Origin: Candidatus Methylopumilus universalis
GTDB taxonomy: Bacteria; Pseudomonadota; Gammaproteobacteria; Burkholderiales; Methylophilaceae
Direction: 5' to 3'
Assembly (NCBI GenBank): GCA_945883335.1
Contig: CAMCXI010000003.1
Location: 1-64,000, forward strand
Length of the DNA: 64,000 bases
The stretch's first letter is position 1; each line of letters begins with the position of its first letter. A model generated the notes under the pieces. The model ran no database searches. It was not told the DNA's origin and saw only the letters and a list, made by a program, of their open reading frames with translations. Below, piece by piece: positions 51,911 through 60,876 of the stretch. The position numbers and the translations under genes are program-made.

Positions 51911-52549
51911 TTAAAGCGCTGCCACAGGCGCACTAAATATATTCATCGCCAAGTCATAGGCAATCTCAGCGTGTTCTGAAGTGCCTGCCATTGCTTTATC
52001 TTCAAAAAATGGACTACGGATAACTGCCTGAAATGCCCTAAAACGCAACAGCAATTCACTCTCGGTAAATTTTACAAAGGTGTTTGTCTGGTCTCGTTCG
52101 GTCGCCGCCATCCAATAAGGGATAACAACGTCCGCACTCGTATTGATTAGCTGCGGGTTGTCGGTATTTTTTATAAACTTTTTCAGTACGAACAATAAAG
52201 CTTTGCGAGGTGGTCGATTACATTGTTCAATGGACAACTTAACAATATTACCCACCAATACAGACAATGGCGCATCCGCTGGATGCTGATTAATCATCTC
52301 ACACGCAATCAATGTCGTTTTTTTTGCTCTTATTAAAAATACGTAGCTATAAATGTCATCAAATTTTTTGAAATAATGAAATAAAGTGCTTTGCGAATAG
52401 CCTGATTTGGCAGATAAATTTTCGCTATTAATATTCTCAATTTCCCCTAATTGACCAATGTCTGAAAACGCCACTTCAATATCTTCTAGTGTCTTTTTTG
52501 ACCGCTCTTGCGCTGGGGTGCGGAAGTTTAATTCCTTAAAATAATCCAC
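51911..52549 (-). CDS. TetR-family transcriptional regulator
   Basis: A 212-residue repressor-type protein. The N-terminal helix-turn-helix region (residues ~12-58; ENLSAKSGYSQSTLFHYFKKFDDIYSYV) is TetR-like, though the usual GV.KGTLYHHF is degenerate. The C-terminal ligand domain is unassigned. It is divergent from the PEP-CTERM gene; a perfect 16-base palindrome 66 bases upstream is a likely binding site. The ligand is unknown. Confidence 0.82.
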   Translation of the reverse strand: MDYFKELNFRTPAQERSKKTLEDIEVAFSDIGQLGEIENINSENLSAKSGYSQSTLFHYFKKFDDIYSYVFLIRAKKTTLIACEMINQHPADAPLSVLVGNIVKLSIEQCNRPPRKALLFVLKKFIKNTDNPQLINTSADVVIPYWMAATERDQTNTFVKFTESELLLRFRAFQAVIRSPFFEDKAMAGTSEHAEIAYDLAMNIFSAPVAAL

Positions 52550-52614
52550 TGCCTAACCTTGCTTTCATACTTGTTTTTTTAAAGTGTTTGCTTGTGACTA
52601 TTTTGATTTAAATT

Positions 52615-52630
52615 ATGACAAATTTGTCAT
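52615..52630. promoter_or_regulatory. Candidate TetR operator
   Basis: The perfect palindrome ATGACAAATTTGTCAT lies in the AT-rich gap between the TetR gene and the divergent PEP-CTERM gene. The size and symmetry fit a TetR dimer site. A T-run follows on the plus strand, but no gene precedes it on that strand, which argues against a terminator. Confidence 0.55.
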
Positions 52631-52780
52631 TTTTTATAGGATATTTACTGAGTGAATTAACCATAACTATAAAAGGTTTATTTAAAAGAAAATATAAAAC
52701 AATCGCTTACAGCACAAATTAAGCACCAGAAAAACTGAGTGAGTTGTAATAGGCGCTTAACACCGCACCATTATTATGGA

Positions 52781-52812
52781 TGTAACTAAAAATATAGTTA
52801 GTAACAGTTACA
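52781..52812. repeat. Nested inverted repeats upstream of the PEP-CTERM gene
   Basis: TGTAACT (52781-52787) pairs with AGTTACA (52806-52812). Inside it TAACTA pairs with TAGTTA (52783-52788/52795-52800), and GTAAC/GTTAC pairs at 52801-52811. The cluster ends 35 bases before the start codon and may be an operator or a 5' leader structure. Confidence 0.4.
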
Positions 52813-52847
52813 AATCAAATTTTAAATACCCAGGATAGTTAAATAAA

Positions 52848-53414
52848 ATGAATAAGAAAATCTTTTTAGCGGTTACAGCAGCATTTTTACTTAATTCAAC
52901 AATGGCGCAAGCGGAAGTTAAAACTTTTAACTTTACGTATAGTGGACAAAGTTGGGGTAACAGCGCAATAGCAACTGGATTTATTACTTTGGACACCGAC
53001 TTCATTACTTCAGAACCGCAGAAAGATTTGCCTGTTAATCAAATTGTTGATTTAGGTATGACTGTTACTAACTCAGGCTCAGGAAATGGTGTTTTTACCA
53101 AAAGTGATTTTAGTAAAATTTGGATCCATTCTATAAGCCCACTTGACTTTAGTCGCGAATTAGTCGGGCAAGCTTTAGAATATGGTAATCAATTCGGCAT
53201 TTCTAATTCAGCCGGTAACTTTGTTTTGTGGGGAAGCAATTCATCCGCTCCAACACCTTCCTATTGGAATCAAATGAGAACTTCAAATGGTAATGATATG
53301 AACCTCACCTCGTTAACAGCAGCAGTTCCAGAAGCCGACACCTCAGCGATGCTTTTAATGGGTGCTGGCGTAATGGGCTTTATTGCTCGTCGTCGTAGAA
53401 ACGCACAAGCTTAA
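52848..53414 (+). CDS. PEP-CTERM sorting domain protein
   Basis: A 188-residue exported protein: a signal peptide (KKIFLAVTAAFLLNSTMAQA), a ~140-residue beta-rich middle of unknown function, then a C-terminal anchor of the PEP-CTERM type: VPEADTSAMLLMGAGVMGF followed by ARRRRNAQA. The usual PEP is PEA here, as in a known variant. Exosortase (EpsH/XrtA) would cut it for surface or exopolysaccharide association; no exosortase gene is in the window. Confidence 0.85.
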   Translation: MNKKIFLAVTAAFLLNSTMAQAEVKTFNFTYSGQSWGNSAIATGFITLDTDFITSEPQKDLPVNQIVDLGMTVTNSGSGNGVFTKSDFSKIWIHSISPLDFSRELVGQALEYGNQFGISNSAGNFVLWGSNSSAPTPSYWNQMRTSNGNDMNLTSLTAAVPEADTSAMLLMGAGVMGFIARRRRNAQA

Positions 53415-53717
53415 TTAAATTTCAATGAGTTTGAACCTAAAAGGAGCTTCTGCTCCTTCGCCAAGGGTTATGTGAACTACACGATTGATTTCTAACTTAA
53501 CAACTAAGCTCAGTCATTAATTGCCCACCTTATACGTGGGCTTTTTTGTGCCCACAATCCATCAAAATATCAGATGAATACTTCATACCATGTGTTGAGC
53601 CCAAGGCATTTCTGGGCGCGTTTTTTTAAGATTTATAAAGTAAGTTCAGTTAAGATACTTAATATCTCTCAATTGCATGTATTAATTGCACAGCTACTTT
53701 ATGAACATGAATCAATC
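53415..53717. other. 303-base gap after the PEP-CTERM gene
   Basis: Contains a hairpin AAGGAGC/GCTCCTT at 53441-53458 without a T-run, a true terminator at 53523-53547, and about 170 bases with no convincing gene. Reading the following secreted-protein frame upstream from 53718 gives an unlikely 48-residue extension. Confidence 0.6.
53523..53547 (+). terminator. Rho-independent terminator downstream of the PEP-CTERM gene
   Basis: GCCCAC (53523-53528), loop of seven, GTGGGC (53536-53541), then six T. Confidence 0.75.
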
Positions 53718-54098
53718 ATGAAATACATTCTCATCACCTTTATCACCCTGCTTTCTTTTGATGTCCGATCAGAAAATATCAACGACGTCGGCTTTTATGC
53801 ATTTCAAGATAGTAAAGCTTTTGTAGAGAAGGACTCAATGTACAGGGTAGATAAGGCGGTTGTATTTAAGTACAGAATTGATGTTGATAGCAGCCTCCAC
53901 CCTTGGAAGACGCTCACCAGAACAGTTAGAACCCAATGCGATAGTAATAATTTCATGACGATTAAAGTGCTGATTGTTTTTAAAGACCAAAACCAAGCGC
54001 CGCAAGAGTTTCAAGGCAATGAAGAATACATTCAATACGGACCTAAATCCTATCGAGAGCAAATGACACAATATGTATGTGAAAGTGCGCCGTACTGA
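53718..54098 (+). CDS. Small secreted protein, possibly surface-adhesin E-like
   Basis: About 126 residues from ATG 53718: a signal peptide (KYILITFITLLSFDVRS), then a domain with the pattern AFVEKDSMYRVDKAVVFKYRID and two cysteines (TQCDSN, YVCESA) that could form a disulfide. The layout resembles small periplasmic 'surface-adhesin protein E' proteins, but I am not certain. The upstream in-frame ATG at 53574 gives an extension without coding character. No strong ribosome site is seen. Confidence 0.6.
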   Translation: MKYILITFITLLSFDVRSENINDVGFYAFQDSKAFVEKDSMYRVDKAVVFKYRIDVDSSLHPWKTLTRTVRTQCDSNNFMTIKVLIVFKDQNQAPQEFQGNEEYIQYGPKSYREQMTQYVCESAPY

Positions 54099-54176
54099 TT
54101 TTTTAATTTCATCTGCAATACGAAATCAGGGGAAATCCACCGAAGACATGGGGTTTTAACAAAACAGGTTACCTTC

Positions 54177-54206
54177 TTGCTCACTAGCAGGACCAAATGC
54201 TATAAT
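54177..54206 (+). promoter_or_regulatory. Promoter of the CAT-anticodon tRNA
   Basis: TTGCTC (54177-54182), an 18-base spacer and a perfect TATAAT (54201-54206), placing a start near 54213, nine bases before the tRNA. Confidence 0.75.
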
Positions 54207-54221
54207 ATTTGGCTTAGGTTT

Positions 54222-54298
54222 GGTGATGTAGCTCAGCTGGTTAGAGCGATGGATTCATAATCCATAGGTCGAGGGTTCGAGTCCCCCCATCACCACCA
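54222..54298 (+). tRNA. tRNA with CAT anticodon (tRNA-Met elongator, or tRNA-Ile2)
   Basis: A 77-base cloverleaf: acceptor GGTGATG/CATCACC, D-loop TAGCTCAGCTGGTTAGAGC, anticodon CAT (54256-54258) in loop TTCATAA, T-arm GGTTCGAGTC and encoded CCA. The paired first base rules out initiator tRNA. CAT also serves tRNA-Ile2 after lysidine modification by TilS, and I cannot decide between the two by eye; elongator Met is the default. Confidence 0.92.
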
Positions 54299-54373
54299 AC
54301 CGGTTTCAAGCCTAATCAGGTTAGTTGAAAATCCTTTTTCAACTCAGAATTTTTTCCGAAATGGGATTTAAAA

Positions 54374-55237
54374 ATGTCTGATGACCAATACCTTACCGTC
54401 GAAGATCATAATCGTGATGTTACCGGCTTAACCTATATTTACCCTGTGGTTTCACGTCGCGCAGGCGGCGTATCAATTGGCATCAATCTCAATATCAATA
54501 ATGCATGTAATTGGCGCTGTGTCTATTGCCAAGTCCCAAATCTTACGCGCGGCACACCCCCCCCCATTAATCTTGAATTGCTCGAAAAAGAGCTTCGCGA
54601 CTTTTTAGAATACATCGTGCATGGCGATTTTATGTTGCGCTACGTTGCAGAGGGTGACCGTAAAATTCAAGATATTGCATTTGCGGGTAACGGCGAACCC
54701 ACTAGTGCAAAAGAATTTCCAGCAGTCCTTAGCATTGTTGAAAAGCTGTTGAATGAATTTGATTTACTGAGTCCTACATTAGCGCATCCTATCAAAGTGC
54801 GTTTGATCACTAATGGCAGCTTAATGGACAAACCGCATGTTTTAGAGAGTATGCGTCATCTTGCAAAAATCAATGGTGAGGTCTGGTTTAAGGCAGATGC
54901 AGGCACCTCCGAGGGCGTAGCAAAAATCAATGATGTAAATATCAATATTGCAAGTGTGATTAAACGCATCAAAGCTTGCGCAGAGGCTTGTCCAACCTTT
55001 GTACAAACCTGCATGGTCGCGATTGATGGTAAGCCTCCAACGGACCTAGAAGTTGATGCTTACATCGCGCTACTTTCTGAGGTTAAAGACGTCATTCAAG
55101 GTGTGCATTTGTACGGCCTAGCAAGACCATCTATGCAAGCTGAAGCACCACGACTGACTCGCTTGTTGCCAGAATGGCTAGAGGGCGTTGCTACTAAAAT
55201 CCGAGCAATTGGCTTGATGGCTTTTGTGAGTCCATAA
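54374..55237 (+). CDS. Radical SAM protein, function unknown
   Basis: A 287-residue protein with the radical SAM cluster motif CNWRCVYC (Cx3Cx2C) near residue 52. The SAM-binding region AFAGNGEPT and a strand with RLITNGSLMD follow. No extra iron-sulfur cluster motif is obvious beyond scattered C-terminal cysteines. I recognise it only as a family conserved in betaproteobacteria. It stands alone between a tRNA and a terminator, which might hint at an RNA-related job, but that is a guess. Confidence 0.85.
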   Translation: MSDDQYLTVEDHNRDVTGLTYIYPVVSRRAGGVSIGINLNINNACNWRCVYCQVPNLTRGTPPPINLELLEKELRDFLEYIVHGDFMLRYVAEGDRKIQDIAFAGNGEPTSAKEFPAVLSIVEKLLNEFDLLSPTLAHPIKVRLITNGSLMDKPHVLESMRHLAKINGEVWFKADAGTSEGVAKINDVNINIASVIKRIKACAEACPTFVQTCMVAIDGKPPTDLEVDAYIALLSEVKDVIQGVHLYGLARPSMQAEAPRLTRLLPEWLEGVATKIRAIGLMAFVSP

Positions 55238-55285
55238 CCCAATCAATTGAATAGCTTAATTAGTAGTAACGAGCAGGCAATAAAA

Positions 55286-55310
55286 AAGGCACAGAATTCT
55301 GTGCCTTTTT
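55286..55310. terminator. Bidirectional terminator between the radical SAM gene and gnd
   Basis: AAGGCACAG (55286-55294), loop AATT, CTGTGCCTT (55299-55307), followed by T and preceded by A. Confidence 0.9.
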
Positions 55311-55341
55311 CGTTTTAAGCTAAGAACAAGAAATTAATCGG

Positions 55342-56853
55342 TTAAATTTCATACTGTGGACGACCTGCTTCAGGCCAATCCAAGTGGTAGAACTGACCAC
55401 GCGGTTGATCAACACGCTCATAAGTATGTGCACCGAAGTAATCGCGCTGTGCTTGCAACAAGTTTGCTGGAAGCACTGCACTACGGTAGCCATCATAATA
55501 TGAAAGCGCTGCACAGAAACCTTGTGCAGGAATACCGTTCGTCACTGCCAAGGCAATCACTTTACGCCAGCCAGCTTGACCTTCGTTCATTGCTTGCGTG
55601 AAGTATGGATCTAACATCAAGTTTTTCAGGCGTGAGTCAAGTGCGTAAGCGTCAGTGATTTTTTGCAAGAAACGTGCGCGGATAATGCAACCACCACGCC
55701 AGATTTGAGCGATTTCACCGAAGTTCAATTTCCAGTTGTAAGCCACTTGTGCTTTATCAATCAATTGGAAACCTTGCGCGTAAGCACAGATTTTTGAGCA
55801 ATAAAGCGCGTTCTTAATCGCTTCAATGATTTCTTTCTTGTCCGCTTCAGTTTTAATCACTGGGCCTTTAAGAATCTTGCTGGCTTCAACACGCTCTTCT
55901 TTTAAGCTAGAAAGCGCACGTGCATAAACAGCAGCAGCAATCGCATTAGCTGGCGCGCCAAGTTCAAGCGCATTCGCCGCCGTCCATTGGCCTGTGCCCT
56001 TTTGACCCGCAGCGTCCATCACCATATCAACCAAGAAACCCTTACCCATTGGATCTTTTTGTTGAAGAATATCGCCTGTGATTTCAATCAAGAAGCTTGA
56101 TAATTCGCCTTTGTTCCAATCTTCAAAAATCTTACCAATTTCGCCTGCTGTCATACCTAGCAAATTCTTCATCAGCCAGTAAGCTTCGCAAATTAATTGC
56201 ATATCAATATATTCAATACCGTTATGCACCATCTTCACATAATGACCAGCACCATCTGGGCCGATGTATTCAGCACAAGAGAAACCACCTTCAACTGGCT
56301 TACCTGGCGCGCCACCTTCTAAAGGCACACCTGTTTTTGGATCAACTTTAGCTGCGATATCCCGCCAAATTGGCTCTAAGCTAGCCCAAGCTTTGCGTGT
56401 GCCTGAAGGCATCAAGCTAGGGCCGAAACGTGCGCCAGTTTCACCACCAGAAACGCCAGAGCCGATAAATTCAATACCCTTAGCAGCTAATTCTTTTTCA
56501 CGACGAATCGTGTCAGTCCATAAAGCGTTACCGCCATCAATAATAATGTCGCCTTGCTCTAAGAATGGAAGCAATGCATTGATCGTTACGTCAGTCGCGC
56601 TACCCGCTTTTACCAACAATACAATCTTACGTGGACGCTTAATGCTCAACACGAAAGAAGCTAAATCCGCATGACCAACCACATTTTCATGTGATGGCTC
56701 ATTCTTCTTACACTCTTCAATAAAATTCACCATTTTTTTCGGGTCACGGTTGTAAACCGCAATGGTGTAGCCATGATCGGCAATATTGAGGGCAAGATTT
56801 TGCCCCATCACAGCAAGGCCAACGAGGCCAATATCAGCATTTTTGGTGGTCAT
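55342..56853 (-). CDS. gnd: 6-phosphogluconate dehydrogenase, decarboxylating
   Basis: Oxidises 6-phosphogluconate to ribulose 5-phosphate and CO2. In RuMP-pathway methylotrophs it drives the dissimilatory formaldehyde cycle. The Rossmann start [55 protein letters not shown] (catalytic region), and the C-terminal [14 protein letters not shown] are present. At 503 residues it is longer than E. coli Gnd (468). AGAGAAG precedes the ATG. Confidence 0.95.
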   Translation of the reverse strand: MTTKNADIGLVGLAVMGQNLALNIADHGYTIAVYNRDPKKMVNFIEECKKNEPSHENVVGHADLASFVLSIKRPRKIVLLVKAGSATDVTINALLPFLEQGDIIIDGGNALWTDTIRREKELAAKGIEFIGSGVSGGETGARFGPSLMPSGTRKAWASLEPIWRDIAAKVDPKTGVPLEGGAPGKPVEGGFSCAEYIGPDGAGHYVKMVHNGIEYIDMQLICEAYWLMKNLLGMTAGEIGKIFEDWNKGELSSFLIEITGDILQQKDPMGKGFLVDMVMDAAGQKGTGQWTAANALELGAPANAIAAAVYARALSSLKEERVEASKILKGPVIKTEADKKEIIEAIKNALYCSKICAYAQGFQLIDKAQVAYNWKLNFGEIAQIWRGGCIIRARFLQKITDAYALDSRLKNLMLDPYFTQAMNEGQAGWRKVIALAVTNGIPAQGFCAALSYYDGYRSAVLPANLLQAQRDYFGAHTYERVDQPRGQFYHLDWPEAGRPQYEI

Positions 56854-57161
56854 TTTCTTCTCTTTTGGAGTTGTTTAATGGATGTGACTTGGATTGCCCA
56901 AATCAGCAGAGCCGAAATTATAAATCGGATTTGCTTTTAAAACGCATTACGTAAAGAAAAACTACGACAAAATTATAGTTTTTATAAATTTCAGCTCAGA
57001 TACTTCATAAAATCATCGATTCAAGTGATGCAGCAATCTCTTTATTTTACTCTGTATATCGCCCTATAATGATTTTAATTATTTTTGAAACGTCTATTTA
57101 ATTAACAATAATTTTGACTAAAAAACGACACATTCAATTTTTTATATTTTGGCTAGTAGCT
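56854..57161. other. AT-rich gap upstream of gnd
   Basis: About 300 bases with no gene. On the minus strand a TATAAT (56917-56922) may be the gnd -10 box, but its -35 is poor. The right end grades into a pump remnant starting near 57162. Confidence 0.5.
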
Positions 57162-57455
57162 TTGCTGGGGATTGCTGTGCTAAATGGCGTGGTGATGGTG
57201 AGCTAACTCGCCAATGAAGGCATGGCGTTAGCGCAAGTCGTCGTCGAAGGTGCGAAACGTCGTTTACGACCTGTGCTGATGACAGCCAGCATCGCCGCCT
57301 TTGGCTTGGTGCCGCTATTGTTCGCAATAGGCCCTGGCTCTGAAGTTCAACGCCCCTTGGCGATTGTTGTGATTGGCGGCTTGGTGAGCGCAACATTACT
57401 GACCTTGATTTTATTGCCTATGCTGTATTTGCGATTTGGACAAAACAAAAAGTAA
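57162..57455 (+). pseudogene. 3' remnant of a CusA/CzcA-type heavy-metal RND pump
   Basis: The reading frame encodes only the last ~98 codons of a ~1040-residue pump: LLGIAVLNGVVMVS, a TAA stop (57204-57206) where the helix should continue, then EGAKRRLRPVLMTASIAAFG and VQRPLAIVVIGGLVSATLLTL. These match the C-terminal membrane bundle of the heavy-metal efflux branch and differ from the HAE1-type remnant at 14117-14565. No start codon or upstream coding region remains. Confidence 0.85.
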
Positions 57456-57548
57456 GTATCAAATTGGGATAACATGTTTTTCGGCATGCTTCCCAATTCA
57501 TGAGGGCTAATTTCAGTATAATGAATTTCCATTTGTTATTACGTCGCT

Positions 57549-58541
57549 ATGAACAACATCAAACTCAGTAGTTTTATTGCCATCTCAGCGCTCATTGTCA
57601 TGGTGCTAGTCTTACACATGGCACCCACCCTTCTGATCGGCATGCTGATTTACTTGCTCGCCAAAAGATTGGGTAACAAGCTCAGCCTAAAGATGCCAGA
57701 AAAACCAGCGCGCATCTTAGCCGCCGTCCTGATTACCACGATTATCATTGGTACTTTTGTAAGCGCAGTGATTTTTTTATCTAACACTTTGGGCAACGAA
57801 CAAAACTTTGCTGGATTAGCAGCAAAGCTTGGAGAAAGTGTGAATGATATTAAAAATGACTTGCCCCCAACATTACTCAGCTATTTACCTGAGAGCATGC
57901 TTTCACTAAATAGCTCGGTAAGTGATTTAATTAAAGAGCACACCCGCGAACTTGGCGTAGCAGGCAAAGAAAGTTTGCACACTTTTGCCCATATTTTAAT
58001 CGCTGTTGTTGCGGCGCTCCTACTTTCGACGAGTTCATTTTCAGCGCTTGCCAAATCGCAACCTTTTGCTCAAGCCATGCGCGAACGTATCCAGTTATTT
58101 GGCAAAGCTTTTGAAAATATTGTGTTTGCGCAAATCAAAATTTCAGCAATTAACACCTTGCTTACAGGTATTTTTCTCCTGATTGTGTTGCCGCTTTTTG
58201 GTGTGAATTTGCCTTACAACAAAACGTTAGTGATCGTCACATTTTTGGCTGGTTTGCTTCCAGTCATTGGCAACCTCATTTCCAATACCATCATCACCGT
58301 TATCAGTATTGGTATGTCGTTAAAAGTGGCGATTGCATCTTTGGTATTTTTAGTGGGAATACATAAGCTTGAGTATTTCATCAATGCAAAGATAGTAGGC
58401 ACTAAAATTAATGCGGCCGCTTGGGAGCTTTTGCTAGCGCTTCTAGTGATGGAATCTTTATTTGGCATAACTGGTTTGTTAATTGCGCCCATTCTTTACG
58501 CATACCTCAAATCTGAACTATTGCTAGCCAAGTTAATTTAG
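57549..58541 (+). CDS. AI-2E family transporter (PerM-like permease)
   Basis: A 330-residue integral membrane protein with about eight helices. There is an N-terminal helix pair, a ~100-residue loop containing NDLPPTLLSYLPESM, then the family core FLAGLLPVIGNLISNTIITV and a closing LLIAPILYAYLKSEL. TqsA was first linked to autoinducer-2 export, but most members have other or unknown roles. The gene is 12 bases ahead of the DUF455 gene. Confidence 0.85.
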   Translation: MNNIKLSSFIAISALIVMVLVLHMAPTLLIGMLIYLLAKRLGNKLSLKMPEKPARILAAVLITTIIIGTFVSAVIFLSNTLGNEQNFAGLAAKLGESVNDIKNDLPPTLLSYLPESMLSLNSSVSDLIKEHTRELGVAGKESLHTFAHILIAVVAALLLSTSSFSALAKSQPFAQAMRERIQLFGKAFENIVFAQIKISAINTLLTGIFLLIVLPLFGVNLPYNKTLVIVTFLAGLLPVIGNLISNTIITVISIGMSLKVAIASLVFLVGIHKLEYFINAKIVGTKINAAAWELLLALLVMESLFGITGLLIAPILYAYLKSELLLAKLI

Positions 58542-58553
58542 GAATTCTGCAAG

Positions 58554-59348
58554 ATGGAACTGCGTGCACAGGCACTTAACTGCCTCGCCAAAACTGAGTT
58601 CTTTGATAAAACCCAAGCTGTTGCCGAGCTTTCCTATGCTTGGGCATCTGGAAGCTGTGAAATAGACACAAACATCGTATTTAATGCCCCAAACAACATT
58701 CCTGGGCTACCAAGCAAACCTGAGCTAGTCTCTCCCAAAGATGTAGCGCGCCGCAATATGCGGACAATCGATGGCCGTGCAATCATGATTCATGCACTTG
58801 CCCATATTGAGTTTAATGCGATTAATTTAGCTTTAGATGCCATTTGGCGATTTGCTGATATGCCTGAAGACTATTACGCTGACTGGCTGAAAGTCGCGGC
58901 TGAAGAGGCTTACCATTTTACTTTGCTCAACGAGCACCTCATTAAGCTAGGTTATGTTTATGGTGATTTTCCTGGGCATAATAGTTTGTGGGAAATGGCG
59001 ACCAGAACCAAAGATGACATCTTAGCGCGTATCGCTTTAGTGCCGCGCACAATGGAGGCTCGTGGCCTAGATGCCTCACCAGCCTTGCGTGCAAAACTGG
59101 CACAAGTAGGCGATATGGAAGCCGCGGCAATTTTAGATATTATCCTGCGCGATGAAATCGGCCATGTTGCCATTGGTAATCTTTGGTTTAATTGGCTGTG
59201 TGAAACACGCGGCTTAGAACCGATTAGCGCTTATGCCTCATTGGCAAAACAATATGAAGCACCAACCCCGCGCAAGCCTTTCAATCATCAAGCAAGGCTA
59301 GCGGCTGGCTTTACCGAACAAGAGCTTGCTTGGCTAGAGAATGCATAA
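58554..59348 (+). CDS. DUF455 ferritin-like protein
   Basis: A 264-residue helical protein in which acidic and histidine residues recur in a di-metal pattern: HALAHIEFNAINLALDA, EEAYHFTLLNEHL and ILRDEIGHVAIG supply Glu and His ligands. It belongs to the ferritin-like superfamily by pattern; the function is unknown. Its last codons overlap the Suv3-like gene by eight bases, so the two are made together. Confidence 0.85.
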   Translation: MELRAQALNCLAKTEFFDKTQAVAELSYAWASGSCEIDTNIVFNAPNNIPGLPSKPELVSPKDVARRNMRTIDGRAIMIHALAHIEFNAINLALDAIWRFADMPEDYYADWLKVAAEEAYHFTLLNEHLIKLGYVYGDFPGHNSLWEMATRTKDDILARIALVPRTMEARGLDASPALRAKLAQVGDMEAAAILDIILRDEIGHVAIGNLWFNWLCETRGLEPISAYASLAKQYEAPTPRKPFNHQARLAAGFTEQELAWLENA

Positions 59349-60876
59349 AAAACTCACCAGCACATTAGCTCTGCATGAATTCCCCAATAGCTACCAAGTG
59401 GCGCGTAGTTTAAACCGTCAAATCCATTTTCATTTAGGCCCCACCAACTCAGGTAAAACTTACCAAGCCCTCCTCAAGCTACAAACCGCTGAGTCCGGCG
59501 TATACCTTGCCCCACTTCGCTTGTTGGCAATGGAAATTCGAGACAGACTCATGGAAGCAGGCGTACCTTGCAACTTAATTACGGGTGAAGAGCGACAACT
59601 AATTTCTGGCGCGAAACATACTGCTTGCACTTTAGAAATGATGAACGCCAATCAAGCTGTAGATGTCGCAATTATTGATGAAATTCAAATGCTACAAGAC
59701 GAAGCTCGAGGTTACGCTTGGACTGCAGCCTTGATAGGTGCACCAGCAAAAGAGGTGTTTGTGTGCGGTGCAAATAGCGTCACTGCACCATGTGTTAGAG
59801 CGATTGAAGCGCTAGGTGAACAATACGACATCACGCATTTGGAACGAAAAACACCTTTATTGCTTGAACAAGAAGGCCTCAGCGGGAAAAAATACAATCG
59901 CGCAAATCTCAAAGGCAAGTTACAAAAAGGCGATGCCGTGATTGCTTTTACGCGAAAGGACGTGCTGACTTTAAGCGCAAGATTTCGCCAATGGGGGCTC
60001 GGCGTTGCCTCTATTTATGGTGCATTGTCCCCTGAAGTACGGCGCACTGAATCTAAACGTTTTTGTGAGGGGGATGCTGATATTTTAGTGGCAACAGATG
60101 CCATAGGAATGGGGCTTAATTTACCAATTCGTCGTGTGATTTTTTCTAGTATTGATAAATTTGATGGGTTGGCTAGCAGGCCTATTAATGCCACAGAAGT
60201 CCGCCAAATTGCTGGCCGTGCTGGCCGCTTTGGTATTTATGAAACAGGCTATGTGAGCGCGTTTGAGAGCGATGAGTTAATCCATCTTGAACATATGCTA
60301 ACCACCTCTGATTTGGCTTACTTGGATAAGCTACCCATCTCACCAAGCTTTCCACAATTATCTGAAATTGCAGGCACACTGCACACACATAAAATCAGCG
60401 AGGCGCTGGCTTATTTTGCTGAACGCATCAGTATTAATAGCGACTTATTTGAAATTGCACCCTTGCAAACACAAAACCAACTCGCTTTGTTGGTTGATGA
60501 ATATGCGCCTAAGCTCAACTTAAAAGACAAGTTTATCTTTACCTGCGCACCGATTAGCTGGGATAAGCCACGCGAACGTGATTATTTTTTAAGTTGTATA
60601 GATTGTGTAGCGAACAACCTAAGGAAAGCGCTACCAGCAGAGGTTACTTGGCTAAATTCAACGAGCCCAAAGCACTTAGAAGAAGCCGAAGACTTAAGCA
60701 AAGACATCAGTCTGTACGCTTGGCTAGCGCATAAGTTTCCTAAGCATTTTTATCAATTGGATGAATTATCAGCATTGAGAAACAAAGTGAGTCGATATAT
60801 TGAAGCAGCTTTATTAGTTCAAGCAGGATACAAAGACACATCAAAGGAACTGATGTATCAGATAGAACAGCGTTAG
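59341..60876 (+). CDS. Suv3-type ATP-dependent RNA helicase
   Basis: A 511-residue superfamily 2 helicase of the mitochondrial Suv3 class: motif I GPTNSGKT (33-40), motif II DEIQ (113-116), motif V-like VATDAIGMGLNLPI, and motif VI QIAGRAGRFG (289-298). A C-terminal Suv3_C-like region follows. Mitochondrial Suv3 works with PNPase in RNA turnover; that partner role here is an inference. It overlaps DUF455 at its start and converges on the LexA-like gene with a four-base overlap. Confidence 0.88.
   Translation: MHKKLTSTLALHEFPNSYQVARSLNRQIHFHLGPTNSGKTYQALLKLQTAESGVYLAPLRLLAMEIRDRLMEAGVPCNLITGEERQLISGAKHTACTLEMMNANQAVDVAIIDEIQMLQDEARGYAWTAALIGAPAKEVFVCGANSVTAPCVRAIEALGEQYDITHLERKTPLLLEQEGLSGKKYNRANLKGKLQKGDAVIAFTRKDVLTLSARFRQWGLGVASIYGALSPEVRRTESKRFCEGDADILVATDAIGMGLNLPIRRVIFSSIDKFDGLASRPINATEVRQIAGRAGRFGIYETGYVSAFESDELIHLEHMLTTSDLAYLDKLPISPSFPQLSEIAGTLHTHKISEALAYFAERISINSDLFEIAPLQTQNQLALLVDEYAPKLNLKDKFIFTCAPISWDKPRERDYFLSCIDCVANNLRKALPAEVTWLNSTSPKHLEEAEDLSKDISLYAWLAHKFPKHFYQLDELSALRNKVSRYIEAALLVQAGYKDTSKELMYQIEQR

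Noticed and set aside
52615-52636. Palindrome plus T-run read as a terminator
   Set aside because: No plus-strand gene lies upstream to be terminated (the TetR gene is on the minus strand); an operator fits better.
53574-53717. Longer start for the small secreted protein
   Set aside because: The 48-residue extension is not hydrophobic in a useful way and hides a good signal peptide at 53718.
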